From Trichobilharzia regenti (taxonomy: Eukaryota; Platyhelminthes; Trematoda; Strigeidida; Schistosomatidae): a stretch of DNA of 64,000 nucleotides. Both the position numbers and the translations under genes were made by a program. Positions 1-9,119 of the stretch are shown here, piece after piece. Under the pieces are notes generated by a model that saw only the letters and a list, made by a program, of their open reading frames with translations, was not told the origin of the DNA and ran no database searches. The stretch is taken from contig OX235265.1 of the NCBI GenBank assembly GCA_944472135.2, positions 90,304,984 to 90,368,983 on the forward strand, given 5' to 3'. The first letter of the stretch is position 1. Every line of letters begins with the position of its first letter.

Positions 1-97
1 GGAGCCAGGTGAAAACTTTAGCAGAGAACCGAACGCGATAGAGACGTGCAGCTGAAGCTCTATGTTCCTCTAGAAATTAAAGGAAATAATAATAATC
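1..97 (+). mobile_element. 3' tip of RTE-like LINE, cut by window edge
   Basis: The stretch encodes the last residues of the RTE-like polyprotein (an AAEALCSSRN-like end) and finishes in an AAT-type microsatellite tail, as this LINE clade does. It looks identical over about 95 bases to 3318-3412, so both copies derive from the same recently active subfamily or from a segmental duplication. Everything upstream lies outside the window. Confidence 0.75.
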
Positions 98-205
98 AGT
101 TTACTTTATTTTAGGGTATGTTATTTCTGTGAAAGTAACACTGTTTTCAATCTTTGTGTTCAAACAATTCCTTAAAAATTAAAAAAAATATTACTGAACT
201 TTTAG
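98..205 (+). other. Intron end before first visible ITPR exon
   Basis: AT-rich intron sequence ending in a pyrimidine-rich stretch and an AG at 204-205. The TAG formed there is an in-frame stop for the downstream reading frame, so the exon cannot begin earlier than base 206. Nothing else is visible. Confidence 0.7.
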
Positions 206-364
206 CTTATTCATGTAAAGTCGAATAAAATTCTTCGAGCGAAAAAAGAGATATCACCTCAATTTAAGAATGCTTCTGTTCGATTTACATTGGAAGAATA
301 TGAAGGGGATGAATCATGGTTTATAATTCAACCATTGTACAAGCATAAACAGTTGGGTGATCCT
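206..364 (+). CDS. ITPR: ITPR exon a (suppressor domain, MIR region)
   Basis: This exon encodes 53 residues that align with the vertebrate IP3 receptor from LLHLKSNKYL to YKLRSIGDS: here LIHVKSNKIL, then NASVRFTLEE, ESWFIIQPLYK and KQLGD. It belongs to the N-terminal suppressor domain of the ER calcium-release channel, a beta-trefoil with MIR repeats that tunes IP3 affinity. The acceptor is TTTTAG at 200-205 and the donor is CCT|GTAAGT at 365. Both ends are phase 0, and the next exon resumes with VVIGDK exactly as in the family. Earlier exons with the start codon are outside the window. The open frame runs on into the intron to base 535, but that extension has no family similarity and is not coding. 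Confidence 0.93.
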
Positions 365-576
365 GTAAGTTTTTGGTTAGATATACGTGTTAAATTATTA
401 CTGTTATTATTAATAATATTATTCGTATTTTTAGCGCAACCACCCTCTAGTTTTATGACCGAGTATTTTTACTCTCACCAAACTTGGTACACCCTACCAA
501 TCACCATTTCTCACAATAACTCCATGAAACGCTGACTTGTAGCCAGTCGATGGAGGTTATCAGATTAAGTTTTCAT
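365..576 (+). other. Intron 1 start, no gene
   Basis: AT-rich intron sequence with a short TTA-rich run at about 390-425. No repeat or coding signal is recognised. Confidence 0.5.
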
Positions 577-1262
577 ACAGCCAGTTGTCTTTATTAGTTT
601 GAACAAAGAAAGTACGAACATACTTACAGTCAGGTTGATAATAATACGAGCTGTTTTTATCTCATCAACTCTCTTCAACTGCACATATCATAAACAAATC
701 AATTCTATGGTGCAAAATGGTTTCTGAACATACTTTAACAATGATTTCAAGTTATAGACAGAAAGCACAGGCAACATGATTTTAAAGATGATGTAAGCAG
801 ACAATTATTTTGAGACATACACTGGAAATTAGTCAGACTTTCAAAATAATCAATACACAAAGAAAACCAGGGTCAATTCGGTTCACAGAAGCCATTGACA
901 TCAAAATATTTCATTCAACCTGACCTATGCATTCAAAAGGACAGTATGACTAATCTCTTACTACTCTGGTAACCATAATTGTTTTGTTTTGTTGCGTAAC
1001 ATTTCACTCAGTTTTGATTTTGATTTTCACTCACTGACTGAGTTGAATTCACTGTTAAAGTTTTAAATCTACTTCATTAAATTATTTTGTCTGTATTTTA
1101 TAATTTAACTTCATTATTCATCCACACACCCACACCTGAGTACTATACTATGATATGTATGAATTAAGTCTGCAGATCTATCTTGTATTTTGTCTCTAGT
1201 CCATTCTTGCTTTCAAACCAGCTCTGAAGTCTACGTCCATCTTGTCTAATTACTATATATAT

Positions 1263-1590
1263 TTTCAAGAAATTGGTTTGTAAGGGTGAGATTTATTTAT
1301 ACGAGTTTGATCATGGACTGACATCAGTTAGAGAGAGAGCCATTGAAAACCAGTACTGGAGTACTGTCAGACAGCTGTTTCATCTGACTAGTTTGGGAAT
1401 CATTGACGTTCGAACTCACGACATTCCGGTTACAAGGCAAGCTGGCTCGTATACCCTTCTAGTCGCTAGGACCCGATTCAATGGCCACCAGTCCGTGAAT
1501 TCTAACCTCCACCACTTCGTGATGCAATCAGCGCTACCACAAACCAGCGTCATCGGTGGGAACTCCATCGAAACTCTTGCTCGCCAGTGA
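1263..1590 (-). mobile_element. SINE-B-like copy, minus, inside foldback element
   Basis: The reverse strand carries a tRNA-like box B (GTTCGAAC type), the GGACCCGATTCAATGG boundary block and the AAACCAGTACTGGAGTACT tail of SINE-B. The hammerhead part is degenerate in this subfamily. It faces the plus copy at 1600-1935. Confidence 0.6.
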
Positions 1591-1599
1591 CTTGCTACG

Positions 1600-1935
1600 G
1601 AACAGAGTTTCCTGCAGTTCTAGTGAGAAGTTGTGACTAGTGAGGTCCATCCAGATGTCACGTGTGAAGATTGAGTTCCCACTGATGACACTGGTTTGTG
1701 ATGGCGCTAACTGCATCACAAGTTGGCCATTGAATCGGGTCCCAGTGACTGAATGGTAAACGAGCCAGCTTGCCTTGTAACCGGAAGGTCCTGGGTTCCA
1801 ACCCTAGTGGTGGGTGCGTATGTCCGATGTTTCTCACGCTAGGATGAAACAGCTGTGTGGAAGTACTCCAGTACTGGTTTTCAATGGTTCTCTCTCTAAG
1901 TGATATCAGTCCGTGGTCAAACTCGTATAAAATAT
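1600..1935 (+). mobile_element. SINE-B-like copy, plus, inside foldback element
   Basis: Contains GGGTCCCAGTGACTGAATGG (box A region), CCTGGGTTCCAACCC (box B), a degenerate hammerhead remnant, AGTACTCCAGTACTGG and the TCTAAGTGATATCAG tail. Together with the minus copy at 1263-1590 it forms a head-to-head palindrome about 670 bases long. Confidence 0.6.
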
Positions 1936-2221
1936 ATAAATAGTTAATGTTTTAACGCCGAATAATTTTCCGCTTACATCATCTTTGAAATTATATTGCT
2001 TATACTGTCTATCTGTAACTTAAAATCAGTGTAAAAAGTATGTTCAAACACCATTTTGTAATATACAGTTGGTTTACTTATGATGTATGCAGTTGAAGAG
2101 AGTTGACGAGACAAAACGGGCTCGTATTATTATCCTGATTGTAAGTATGTTCATTCTTTCGTTATTCAACGCATAATTTTTTTCAAGAATTAATTTTTAG
2201 AAATTTGATTTGTTGAATGTC

Positions 2222-2376
2222 TCATTGTGGAGTGATATCATTTAAAGAACCATTGAGAACCATGAAGAAGGGCTGAACAACTATTTTCTCGTATTTTGGG
2301 ATTGTCCGACGGCAGGCGCCCACCAAGGTTCGAACCCAGGAGCTTCATAGGTGGTTAACTAGTTCATTGCCTGCTA
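2222..2376 (-). mobile_element. Degenerate SINE-B fragment
   Basis: The reverse strand shows a box B-like GGGTTCGAACC and the AACCATTGA/TCTCAATGG tail region of SINE-B. The middle is strongly diverged. Confidence 0.4.
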
Positions 2377-2389
2377 GATATTCTTGTTA

Positions 2390-2832
2390 CTTATTCTATC
2401 TCACCGACTGGTCGTTTAATCTTTACTATCGAGCCAGAGAAGGCAGAGTTTGATACAAGTCGAAAGCAGTCTGTTGGAAATATTTTGGGCGACCAATATA
2501 AAACCACTAGAGATGCACTGACTAACTTGACGTTCGGAATCTTGTTCGTTGTGTACAGTATGTAGGATTTTCGGAGATTAGTGAAAGTCTGTCTTGCTTT
2601 CCCACTCCTGTATGGCTTTGAGATCCTCATCAGTGTCAGTTGCCTACCACTGAAACGATGCTGCCAAGTTGAAGTAAGTGAAAAAAGCGACTTCCTTCAG
2701 CTTTCTTTCTCTGATGATGGATTGGTTCTTGTCGTTGTTATTGTTGTTGTTGGTGTTTGTGGTCGGTTGCCTTCATCACCTCTGTCATCTCCATGTTCGC
2801 TGGAAGTCCTAAGGGTCATTCGCGATACAGGC
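2390..2832 (-). mobile_element. RTE-like LINE fragment, antisense
   Basis: The reverse complement matches the post-catalytic part of the RTE-like polyprotein: traces of LGSIVS, then GKARQAF-like residues, and the CAACAACAA-rich segment after the FADD motif. Stops and frameshifts show it is dead. It joins a sense fragment at 2836, giving a tail-to-tail mosaic. Confidence 0.6.
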
Positions 2833-2835
2833 TGA

Positions 2836-3415
2836 AATTATTAAGCGAGACAAGCTTTCATTACTCTCAAGTCTGTATGGAGGTCAACAGCCACTACTCA
2901 GCATGACAATGAAAATAATATTCGGATTTTCAACTTCAACGTGAAGTCAGTGCTACTCACTATGTGGATCAGAGACTTGACGCGTCATGAAGACCACCTC
3001 AAACAAATTACAGACATTCATCAATAGCTGCCTTCGCTCAGTACTGAAGATCAGATGGTGGGACAGAAAAGATGAGAAACAGGGATCTTTGGCAATGAGC
3101 GAACCAACCCAGCTGGAACAGATCGTGCAACAAATAGGCAAGAAGAAATGGAGGTGGATTGGCCATACTCTGAGGAAACCATCAAGTGAGTGACATCGCT
3201 AGACAAGCCATCGCTCGAGTGGAACCAGGCCGAAAGGGAAGCGGCGAGTTGGTCGTCAGTGCAAGGGTGATTTGGAGGAGGTCATGTGAAGAGGAGATGA
3301 AGCATGTGGGCAGACTTGGAGCCAGGTGAAAACTTTAGCAGAGAACCGAACGCGATAGAGACGTGCAGCTGAAGCTCTATGTTCCTCTAGAAATTAAAGG
3401 AAATAATAAAAATGA
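2836..3415 (+). mobile_element. RTE-like LINE 3' fragment, sense
   Basis: Matches the C-terminal coding region of the element at 23212-26256: the segments for FITLKSVWRSTA, SNKLQTFINSCLRS, KKWRWIGHTLRKPSS and AAEAL are recognisable but frameshifted. It ends at GAAATTAAAGG plus an AAT-rich tail. The intact-looking reading segment at 2987-3193 is part of it and not a separate gene. Confidence 0.75.
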
Positions 3416-3446
3416 TAATAATTGTCATTGCGTTCTCTCTCAGGAG

Positions 3447-3448
<2 letters not shown>

Positions 3449-3489
<41 letters not shown>
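3449..3489. repeat. (TA)n microsatellite
   Basis: About twenty TA units lie directly after the RTE fragment and only about 60 bases before the next ITPR exon, on the upstream side of its acceptor. Confidence 0.95.
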
Positions 3490-3492
<3 letters not shown>

Positions 3493-3547
3493 CCTTTATT
3501 TCAATAGGATTATACAAGTTATTGTCTTTCTTTCTTCCTCTCTTTAG

Positions 3548-3850
3548 GTTGTAATTGGTGATAAAGTGATTCTCCTTGCTAGTCGTGCTGGTTGTGCTCT
3601 TAATATCGATCAGCTCGATCCGAAACTCACTTATACTACTACTACTAATAATAATAATAATAACGACAACAGTATTACTAAGCAACACAAATTATTAACA
3701 AATGGTTGTCATCAAAATATCAGTCATCTTCATCAGCAGAATAATAACAGCAATAATAACAATAATAATAACAATAGCAGTAATAATACAAGTTGGCAAA
3801 TCAACGTCTACTTAGGTTATCAGGATAATTTGGAACATATACTAAAAGGG
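3548..3850 (+). CDS. ITPR: ITPR exon b with Asn-rich insertion
   Basis: 101 codons. It begins VVIGDKVILLASRAGCALN, the family VVIGDKVVLNP block, and ends TSWQINVYLGYQDNLEHILKG, matching vertebrate [22 protein letters not shown]. Between them lies a low-complexity insertion built from AAT/AAC codons: runs of six and eight Asn, plus His, Gln and Ser. Vertebrate receptors have a short loop of the suppressor trefoil there. The acceptor is TTTAG at 3543-3547. The donor is GGG|GCAAGT at 3851, a GC-type donor. The frame resumes in the next exon with GGDVIRLFH, exactly the family sequence, so the GC donor is required. Both ends are phase 0. Confidence 0.92.
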
Positions 3851-3856
3851 GCAAGT
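3851..3856 (+). promoter_or_regulatory. Non-canonical GC 5' splice site
   Basis: GCAAGT follows the GGG codon that ends exon b. Family alignment (ILKG then GDVVRLFH) leaves no room for a GT donor nearby that keeps the sequence. GC-AG is the known minor class of U2 introns. Confidence 0.8.
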
Positions 3857-4021
3857 AATCAGTGATTTTTGAGTTTTTCTTTTCTGTATTTGTCATATAT
3901 AAATGTACAGTGTATGTACCTAGCCCATTTGCTATTATTTGAAGACGATGAATGCCATACACTTCCTAACCGCTGTACCACCGACGCACATTACAATTAA
4001 CAGGCTATTGGTTTATAGAAA

Positions 4022-4205
4022 ACAGAAATAGTAGCTCAATGGTAACGTCTCTGACTGCAGCTCGACTGGGTGACGCGGGTTCGAATCTCAGAAGGGACAT
4101 GAGTTCCTTCAAGGTGGTTGCAGATACTCCTCGCTGACTGGTGAGTGCCAACTGGCACGAAACCTAAGTGGAAGGCTCCCTGCCGATTGCCTATCTACCT
4201 ATCTA
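4022..4205 (+). mobile_element. SINE-C copy
   Basis: tRNA-like promoter: box A at TAGCTCAATGGTAACG and box B at GCGGGTTCGAATCTC, followed by the family body (GGACATGAGTTCCTTC, GTGAGTGCCAACTGGCACG). It ends in a short CTAT repeat. Other copies lie at 13790-14265, 15440-15710, 21600-21785 and 45888-46515. Confidence 0.65.
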
Positions 4206-4379
4206 TCTAATATCACAGAAACGTATATTACTGGGATGATTTTTTTTATCCAACGGACTGTAATATTATTTACTTACTGTTTGGTGATTATCTTTGAGAC
4301 ATTTCAGTGCTTCTTAGTACTTCTTCGACAGCACACTGGATTGTAGGGTTAGGGATACAAGATATGATATGGTGTTATA

Positions 4380-4975
4380 TGGTATAATAAGATGAGCAAT
4401 ATTGAGGTTAGGCATCGAGTGCTAGGTAAGGAGGGGGAAATCAATCGACGAGGCTGTGAAATTACATCGACTGAGATGGTTAGGACATGTGTTACGCATG
4501 CCTAGTCATCGCCTTCCTCGACAATGGGCAATGTTATCTGACAGAGAGTTGATCAGGCCAGTGGTGGTCAAACGAAAACATGGCTTCATCAGTCGATGAA
4601 ACCCACAACAGTTAGTTTAAGCCAGTCATGTAGGAAGGTGTAGACTTCCTAACTGGTTGGGGTCCTTGAGACGGTAAAAACCAATGGTTGGAAACAATTG
4701 GTGATATGGTTCAAAGTGATCGTTCTCAATGGCACAGACTCCTCCACTTCTTGTGACTTATACTTTTCAATGAAACTATATTGTTCTTCGTTATTACTAT
4801 TCCTTTGTCTCACACCTCTGTTTACTGTCTGTATTATGCATTTCTTCTACTTTCTTCTCTTGCTTTGTGTGCTACATGTGGGGAGTGTGGCGACTTGGAC
4901 TGCTGAACATTGGTGCAAAGTTCTATGTCAAAAACAGACAGACAGACAGACAGATACAAGATACTAATTGAGAAT
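4380..4975 (+). mobile_element. Second LINE family (RLRWLGHVLRM type), 3' fragment
   Basis: One frame gives KSIDEAVKLHRLRWLGHVLRMPSHRLPRQW-like residues (short pieces only), the end of a reverse-transcriptase polyprotein typical of schistosome RTE/SR2-like LINEs. The 3' part carries a CTTCTACTTTCTTC block and a CAGACAGACAGA tail. Frames are broken. Copies in both orientations recur at 5760, 13430, 26690, 56335 and 62965. Confidence 0.65.
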
Positions 4976-5605
4976 GTTAACGAATTCTGAGTTGAATCAG
5001 TTCCTTCCGTCTTCCCTTCTTTTTGGTTTAAAATCTGTTAGTTGACTTACCCTGTCAAAGGGCTTCATTAAAGAGTAATTAAATGAAGCTTCGCTCGAGA
5101 ACTCAAACCAAAATATTTGTGACCTATCGAAAATAAAATTGATTCAAGTTCAATGTGAAAAACTCTTACTTTGATTCAAGTTTCACTTAGAGAAAAATAA
5201 AGTTTACCGACAGAATTGTCAGTGGGGCACAATTTGAGAATTTACTGACTCACTTGGTAGATCGTAAACCAAAGATTTAAAGATGGAAAGTGTTGGTTCA
5301 AAGCTAATTTGGTTGACATTACTAGTCAATATGATGGATCACCAACCCAGAAATCGAGCGTGTTGTCCAAAAGATGCCAGAAAGCACTGAAAACATCTCT
5401 CACATAGTAGTAATATTACTATCAGATAAAGTTTCGAGTGTTGTTATGATGAACAAAAAAGATCATATTGCGAAGATGAAGTCGAACCTATAAAATCTTC
5501 AAAAGCTCAAAACTAATAAGTGTCAAGAATGGATGTTTATAGTCCGATTTTGTTGCCGACAAATAACTTTCATTTGCTTCACATTTATTGTATTTTATTG
5601 ATGAG
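4976..5605. other. Intron stretch without recognisable feature
   Basis: AT-rich, no conserved frame, and no match to the repeat families seen elsewhere in the window. Confidence 0.4.
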
Positions 5606-5610
5606 CATTT

Positions 5611-5765
5611 GCGTCGGTGGCACAGCGGTAGAACGCCTGCCGACCACTCAAGTGGTCTGGGATTCGATCTTCGGCCACCAACTCACTCCTTTACCTCGCT
5701 AAGCTAGTGATAAGACTAGGAAAGAGGGGGGAGGTTGAGCATGAGCCTAGCAACCCCATCCTGTC
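5611..5765 (+). mobile_element. SINE-A head and body
   Basis: GCGTCGGTGGCACAGCGGTAG (box A) and GGGATTCGATC (box B), followed by ACTCACTCCTTTACCTCGCTAAG and GAGCCTAGCAACCCCATCCTG. The latter block is also found at the 5' end of the RTE-like LINE (23218-23242). The copy breaks off into an antisense second-family LINE fragment. Confidence 0.65.
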
Positions 5766-6570
5766 TGTATGTTTTCAACTTTGCACCGATGTGCACCAGT
5801 TCAAGTCACCACACTCCATGTAACACAGTGCAAGAGAAGAAAGTAGAAGAAATGTATAATAGAGACAGTAGAAAGAGATATGAGACAAAAGGAATAGTAA
5901 TAACGAAGAACGATATAGTTTTATTGGATATTATAAGTCACAAGGAGTGGATGCGTCTACGCCATCACTGAGAACGATTTTGAGTCACATCACCAATTGT
6001 CATCAGCTTTCATTGGTGTTTACGTCCCGAGGATCCCAACCAGTCAGGAAGTCTACACCTCCTACTTGGAGACTGGCTTAAACTAACTGTTGGGGATTTC
6101 ATTGACTGAAGAAGCCATGTTTTGGTTTGACCACCCCTGGCGCTTTTCCAACCTGATCGTATGTCACTAATCTAGCATTGTCCATTGTCGAGGAAGGTGA
6201 TGGCCAGGCATGCGTAACACATTTTCTAACCATCTCAATCGGTGTAACCTCACAGCCTCGTCAACTGATTTCCCCTTCCCACCTAGCATTCGACATGTAC
6301 CTCACTCAATACTGCTCACCCTATTACACCTACCACTTCACACGAGAGATAGATCGCAGACACCTATGACCAAAGACAGCTAGCCAGGCTTTTCATGTCT
6401 TCCACTCTCAATGGCAAGGTTTCACAGAAATAAAGGAGGATGGAGCGGACTGCTCAGCAGTACACACGCTTTTTGGCCGCCAGCCAGCCAGATGTCACGT
6501 CTACGCCAGAGAAACTAGCCCTCTGTATCTGTGCTGAGATTTCGCCAGAGATCAATCCGTCGGTGTTGGG
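5766..6570 (-). mobile_element. Second LINE family fragment, antisense
   Basis: The reverse complement repeats the block at 4380-4975 and extends further 5' to a stretch coding SDEISAQ and LRRL-like residues (about 6440-6560). Multiple frame breaks. The frames at 6178-6369 and 6440-6691 are shadows of it. Confidence 0.6.
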
Positions 6571-6599
6571 TGATGTAACTTCAGAAATAATTGAAGCGG

Positions 6600-6730
6600 T
6601 CAGCGTGCTCTACCATCCAGTAAAAGAAACACCACTGCAACTGAAATTTCAAGCCTCCAGCTTGAAGCCTTATGTTCCAATGGGAACTTAAAGGAAAAAA
6701 ATAATAATATAATAATATGTAATAATAAAT
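6600..6730 (+). mobile_element. SINE-A/RTE 3' tail
   Basis: TTTCAAGCCTCCAGCTTGAAG, then CCTTATGTTCC, GGGAAC and an A/AAT-rich tail: the shared 3' end of SINE-A and the RTE-like LINE. It ends about 35 bases before the next ITPR exon. Confidence 0.6.
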
Positions 6731-6765
6731 AACAATAATTAATAATTAACTATTTAACTTTCTAG

Positions 6766-6912
6766 GGTGATGTGATTAGATTATTTCACAGTGAATCAGA
6801 AAAATTTCTGACGTGTGATGAATATCAAAATGAGCTGCACGTGTTTCTGCGTACTACATTTCGAACAGCAACAACTACAGCAAAAAGCTCAAAAGCACTA
6901 TGGGAGATTGAG
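6766..6912 (+). CDS. ITPR: ITPR exon c (start of IP3-binding core)
   Basis: 49 codons: [35 protein letters not shown] and [10 protein letters not shown]. It aligns without gaps to vertebrate [20 protein letters not shown] through SSKALWEVE. By human ITPR1 numbering this exon supplies R241 (in VIRLFH), K249 (in SEKF), R265, T266, T267 and R269 (in RTTFR), all contacts to IP3. Position 268, Gly in the vertebrate and fly receptors as I know them, is Phe (TTT) here. The acceptor is TTTCTAG at 6759-6765 and the donor is GAG|GTAAAT. Both ends are phase 0. Confidence 0.95.
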
Positions 6913-7216
6913 GTAAATTCTTTCTTTCCATAAATAATTTTATAAAACTGTCAACTGAATACCTGATTTTAACATTTAGCGCTGTTAACCCAGTATTGTA
7001 TGATGTTTAAATTGAATTTAATGTACATTTTCTAGAAAAACGCACAGTGTAAATATTAGTCTGTATCTAGCCCATTGATGGCTATTGGATTGACGTCCTG
7101 AAACTGTCCTTCAGGAAAGTTGTTGTGACTAGTAACTTCTACTGTGTGAAAATGAACAAGGATGCCTACCATCGAAGGCATTGATTGAGGGTAGACCTCT
7201 ATCAGGAGTTAACAAG

Positions 7217-8470
7217 AGTCAGAATTCAATTATGGGTTAATTTTGTTTTGATAAACTCTCCCAGTGTTATACACTAATGTTTACTGATAACGTTTCGAGC
7301 ACAATTTATCACTGCTCATAACCATATCAAGGCAGTACTCACACGACTTCCTAATTTCATTTATATAGTTCCATTGTTTTTCACTTGATTTTCGCTTGAT
7401 TTGATTGGTAGTAGTATTTTCCGTATTTCCGGTATGAGTGATGAATCGTTCCTATTGCATGTGTTGGGTGTAGACTCGATGATGAAGAAGGATTCGGTAA
7501 TCAATCTCTCTCTCTCTCTGTCTCCACCTACATAGATTACTTCTGAGAATCTTAACCCTCTCCCACCCTATTGTGTGGTTGTGTGTTAATGCATGTAGTG
7601 CACTTGCTGAGCTTTTTTCTAAATTACTTATCTTTTCAGGGTCAACCATTCTTACCTTAGCTAAATTCTTATGTTCCGACAATCTGACTGCCCCTGACCT
7701 ACTAGTTTGACTTATGTAGTTGAATTTACTCACAGTCATTGTAGCGTATTTTGTATATTATATTATTTTGTCTAATTGGATCAACTGGGTCTTTAACCTA
7801 CAGAGCTTGTCGTTTAGTGAGTTTGTAGGTTTAAATACCACCCTAATTCCTGCATTATTAAGAATCTTACGTAGGGTCTCAGATGTCCCCTCCTTATATA
7901 GTAGAACTGTAGATGACTTATATTCTCTCTTATTTATGTTATTTTTATTACTAGTGTCACAATTATTTTTATTTTGGCCTTTTTCGATCTTCCTAATGAA
8001 TTTTAAAGGATGGTTTATTATTTAACACCAACGCCTGTTCTATCTGTTTTCATTTTATTAATTAGGTCTTTTTTTGTGCTACTTAGTGCTACCCGAGAAG
8101 ATAAATAATTTAGAAAAGAGCTCAGCAACTGCTCTACATGCATTAACACACAACCACACAATAGGATGGGAGAGGGTTAAAATTTTAAAACGTCATCTAG
8201 GTAGATGGGGAGAGAGTCTACACCCAACACATGCAATAGGAACGATTCATCACTCATACCGGAAATACGGAAAATACTACTACCAATCAAATCAAGCGAA
8301 AATCAAGTGAAAAACAATGGAACTATATAAATGAAATTAGGAAGTCGTGTGAGTACTGCCTTGATATGGTTATGAGCAGTGATAAATTGTGCTCGAAACG
8401 TTATCAGTAAACATTAGTGTATAACACTGGGAGAGTTTATCAAAACAAAATTTACCCATAATGGAATTAC
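7217..8470 (-). mobile_element. PLE family 2 copy with long inverted arms
   Basis: The left arm (7217-7640) is the reverse complement of the right arm (8092-8470), with small indels such as a CT-run present only on the left. The middle, read on the minus strand, matches the family 2 protein at 35711-36046 (a YISQTSRS GIY-YIG-like piece, then LSEHKNLAKVRMVD). No RT domain remains. Long inverted arms around a truncated body are a known layout of Penelope-like elements. Confidence 0.7.
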
Positions 8471-8639
8471 ACTCTGCCACAGTGCACAAGTTTTATTCTT
8501 ATATCAAAGAGTCAGAATTCATGGGTCAGTGGATTCCAATGCAGTGATTGAGGAGCAGTTTGTTAGAGTCAATTATTGATAATTCTCAACTGTATACACG
8601 GGAAGGTGGATGACACTTTCACCTAAATCAGTTGTCAAA

Positions 8640-9095
8640 ATTATTTGCCAGCTGTCTTCGGTATGGGAAACGAAATTAAAATTCCTTTTTGCTGTGATGA
8701 GCTAACGAAAAGATCCAATGGAACCTTAAGAAGGTATGTCCAAGAGAAATCTACAAGAAATATCCCAATGATAGGCTTTTACTGTTGGGTACCAGTTAAA
8801 TCCCTTGATACTCACATCCAGTGGCTTTGTAGTCCCGATGCCATAGAAGAAGAATTCGATCTTTTGAAAGAATTTTTCACTCAAAATGGATACCCATCAA
8901 GTTTCATTGACAAGTACATCAAACTAAAAGTTTTGAGTGAAACGAGACATTACTCGTAACAAAAAAAGAAACTTTATATGGGCTTCAGTTTCAAGGGGAG
9001 CTTAACCTGCGATATCTCTAAGAGAAGAAGTTCAACATTTTAGAAGACATTCTTCACAGTGACACTAACAGAATGTTCTCCAGTCGTCCATTGGT
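8640..9095 (+). mobile_element. PLE fragment: RT/GIY-YIG linker region
   Basis: The frame at 8645-8959 gives KRSNGTLRRYV, SPDAIEEEFDLLKEFF and NGYPSSFIDKYIK, which correspond to the DGT-RK, bundled-helix and NGYP-F segments found between the reverse transcriptase and the endonuclease in the other PLEs of this window. It is truncated at both ends and is not an independent gene. Confidence 0.6.
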
Positions 9096-9119
9096 CTGTA
9101 GAAGCCTCAAGGACAATAA

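Larger units (their letters stand above)
577..2165 (+). mobile_element. Foldback element copy 1, long terminal inverted repeats
   Basis: The ends near 604-815 and 1960-2160 are inverted repeats of each other over about 200 bases; shared landmarks are GAACATACTTAC and its complement, AATAATACGAGC, and ATGATGTAAGCAGACAATTATT-like blocks. No transposase-like frame is present. The interior carries two SINE-B-like copies in opposite orientation, at about 1263-1590 (minus) and 1600-1935 (plus). The interior is inverted relative to a second copy at 11677-13283, while the outermost roughly 30-50 bases are in direct orientation. It may be a non-autonomous foldback or MITE-like element; no superfamily could be assigned. 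Confidence 0.6.

Noticed and set aside
3363..3554. Coding frame through the (TA)n run
   Set aside because: Alternating Tyr/Ile from a microsatellite; the true exon in this place starts at 3548.
4698..4967. Small membrane protein
   Set aside because: Hydrophobic only because of a T-rich LINE 3' UTR; the same sequence recurs in at least four other places.
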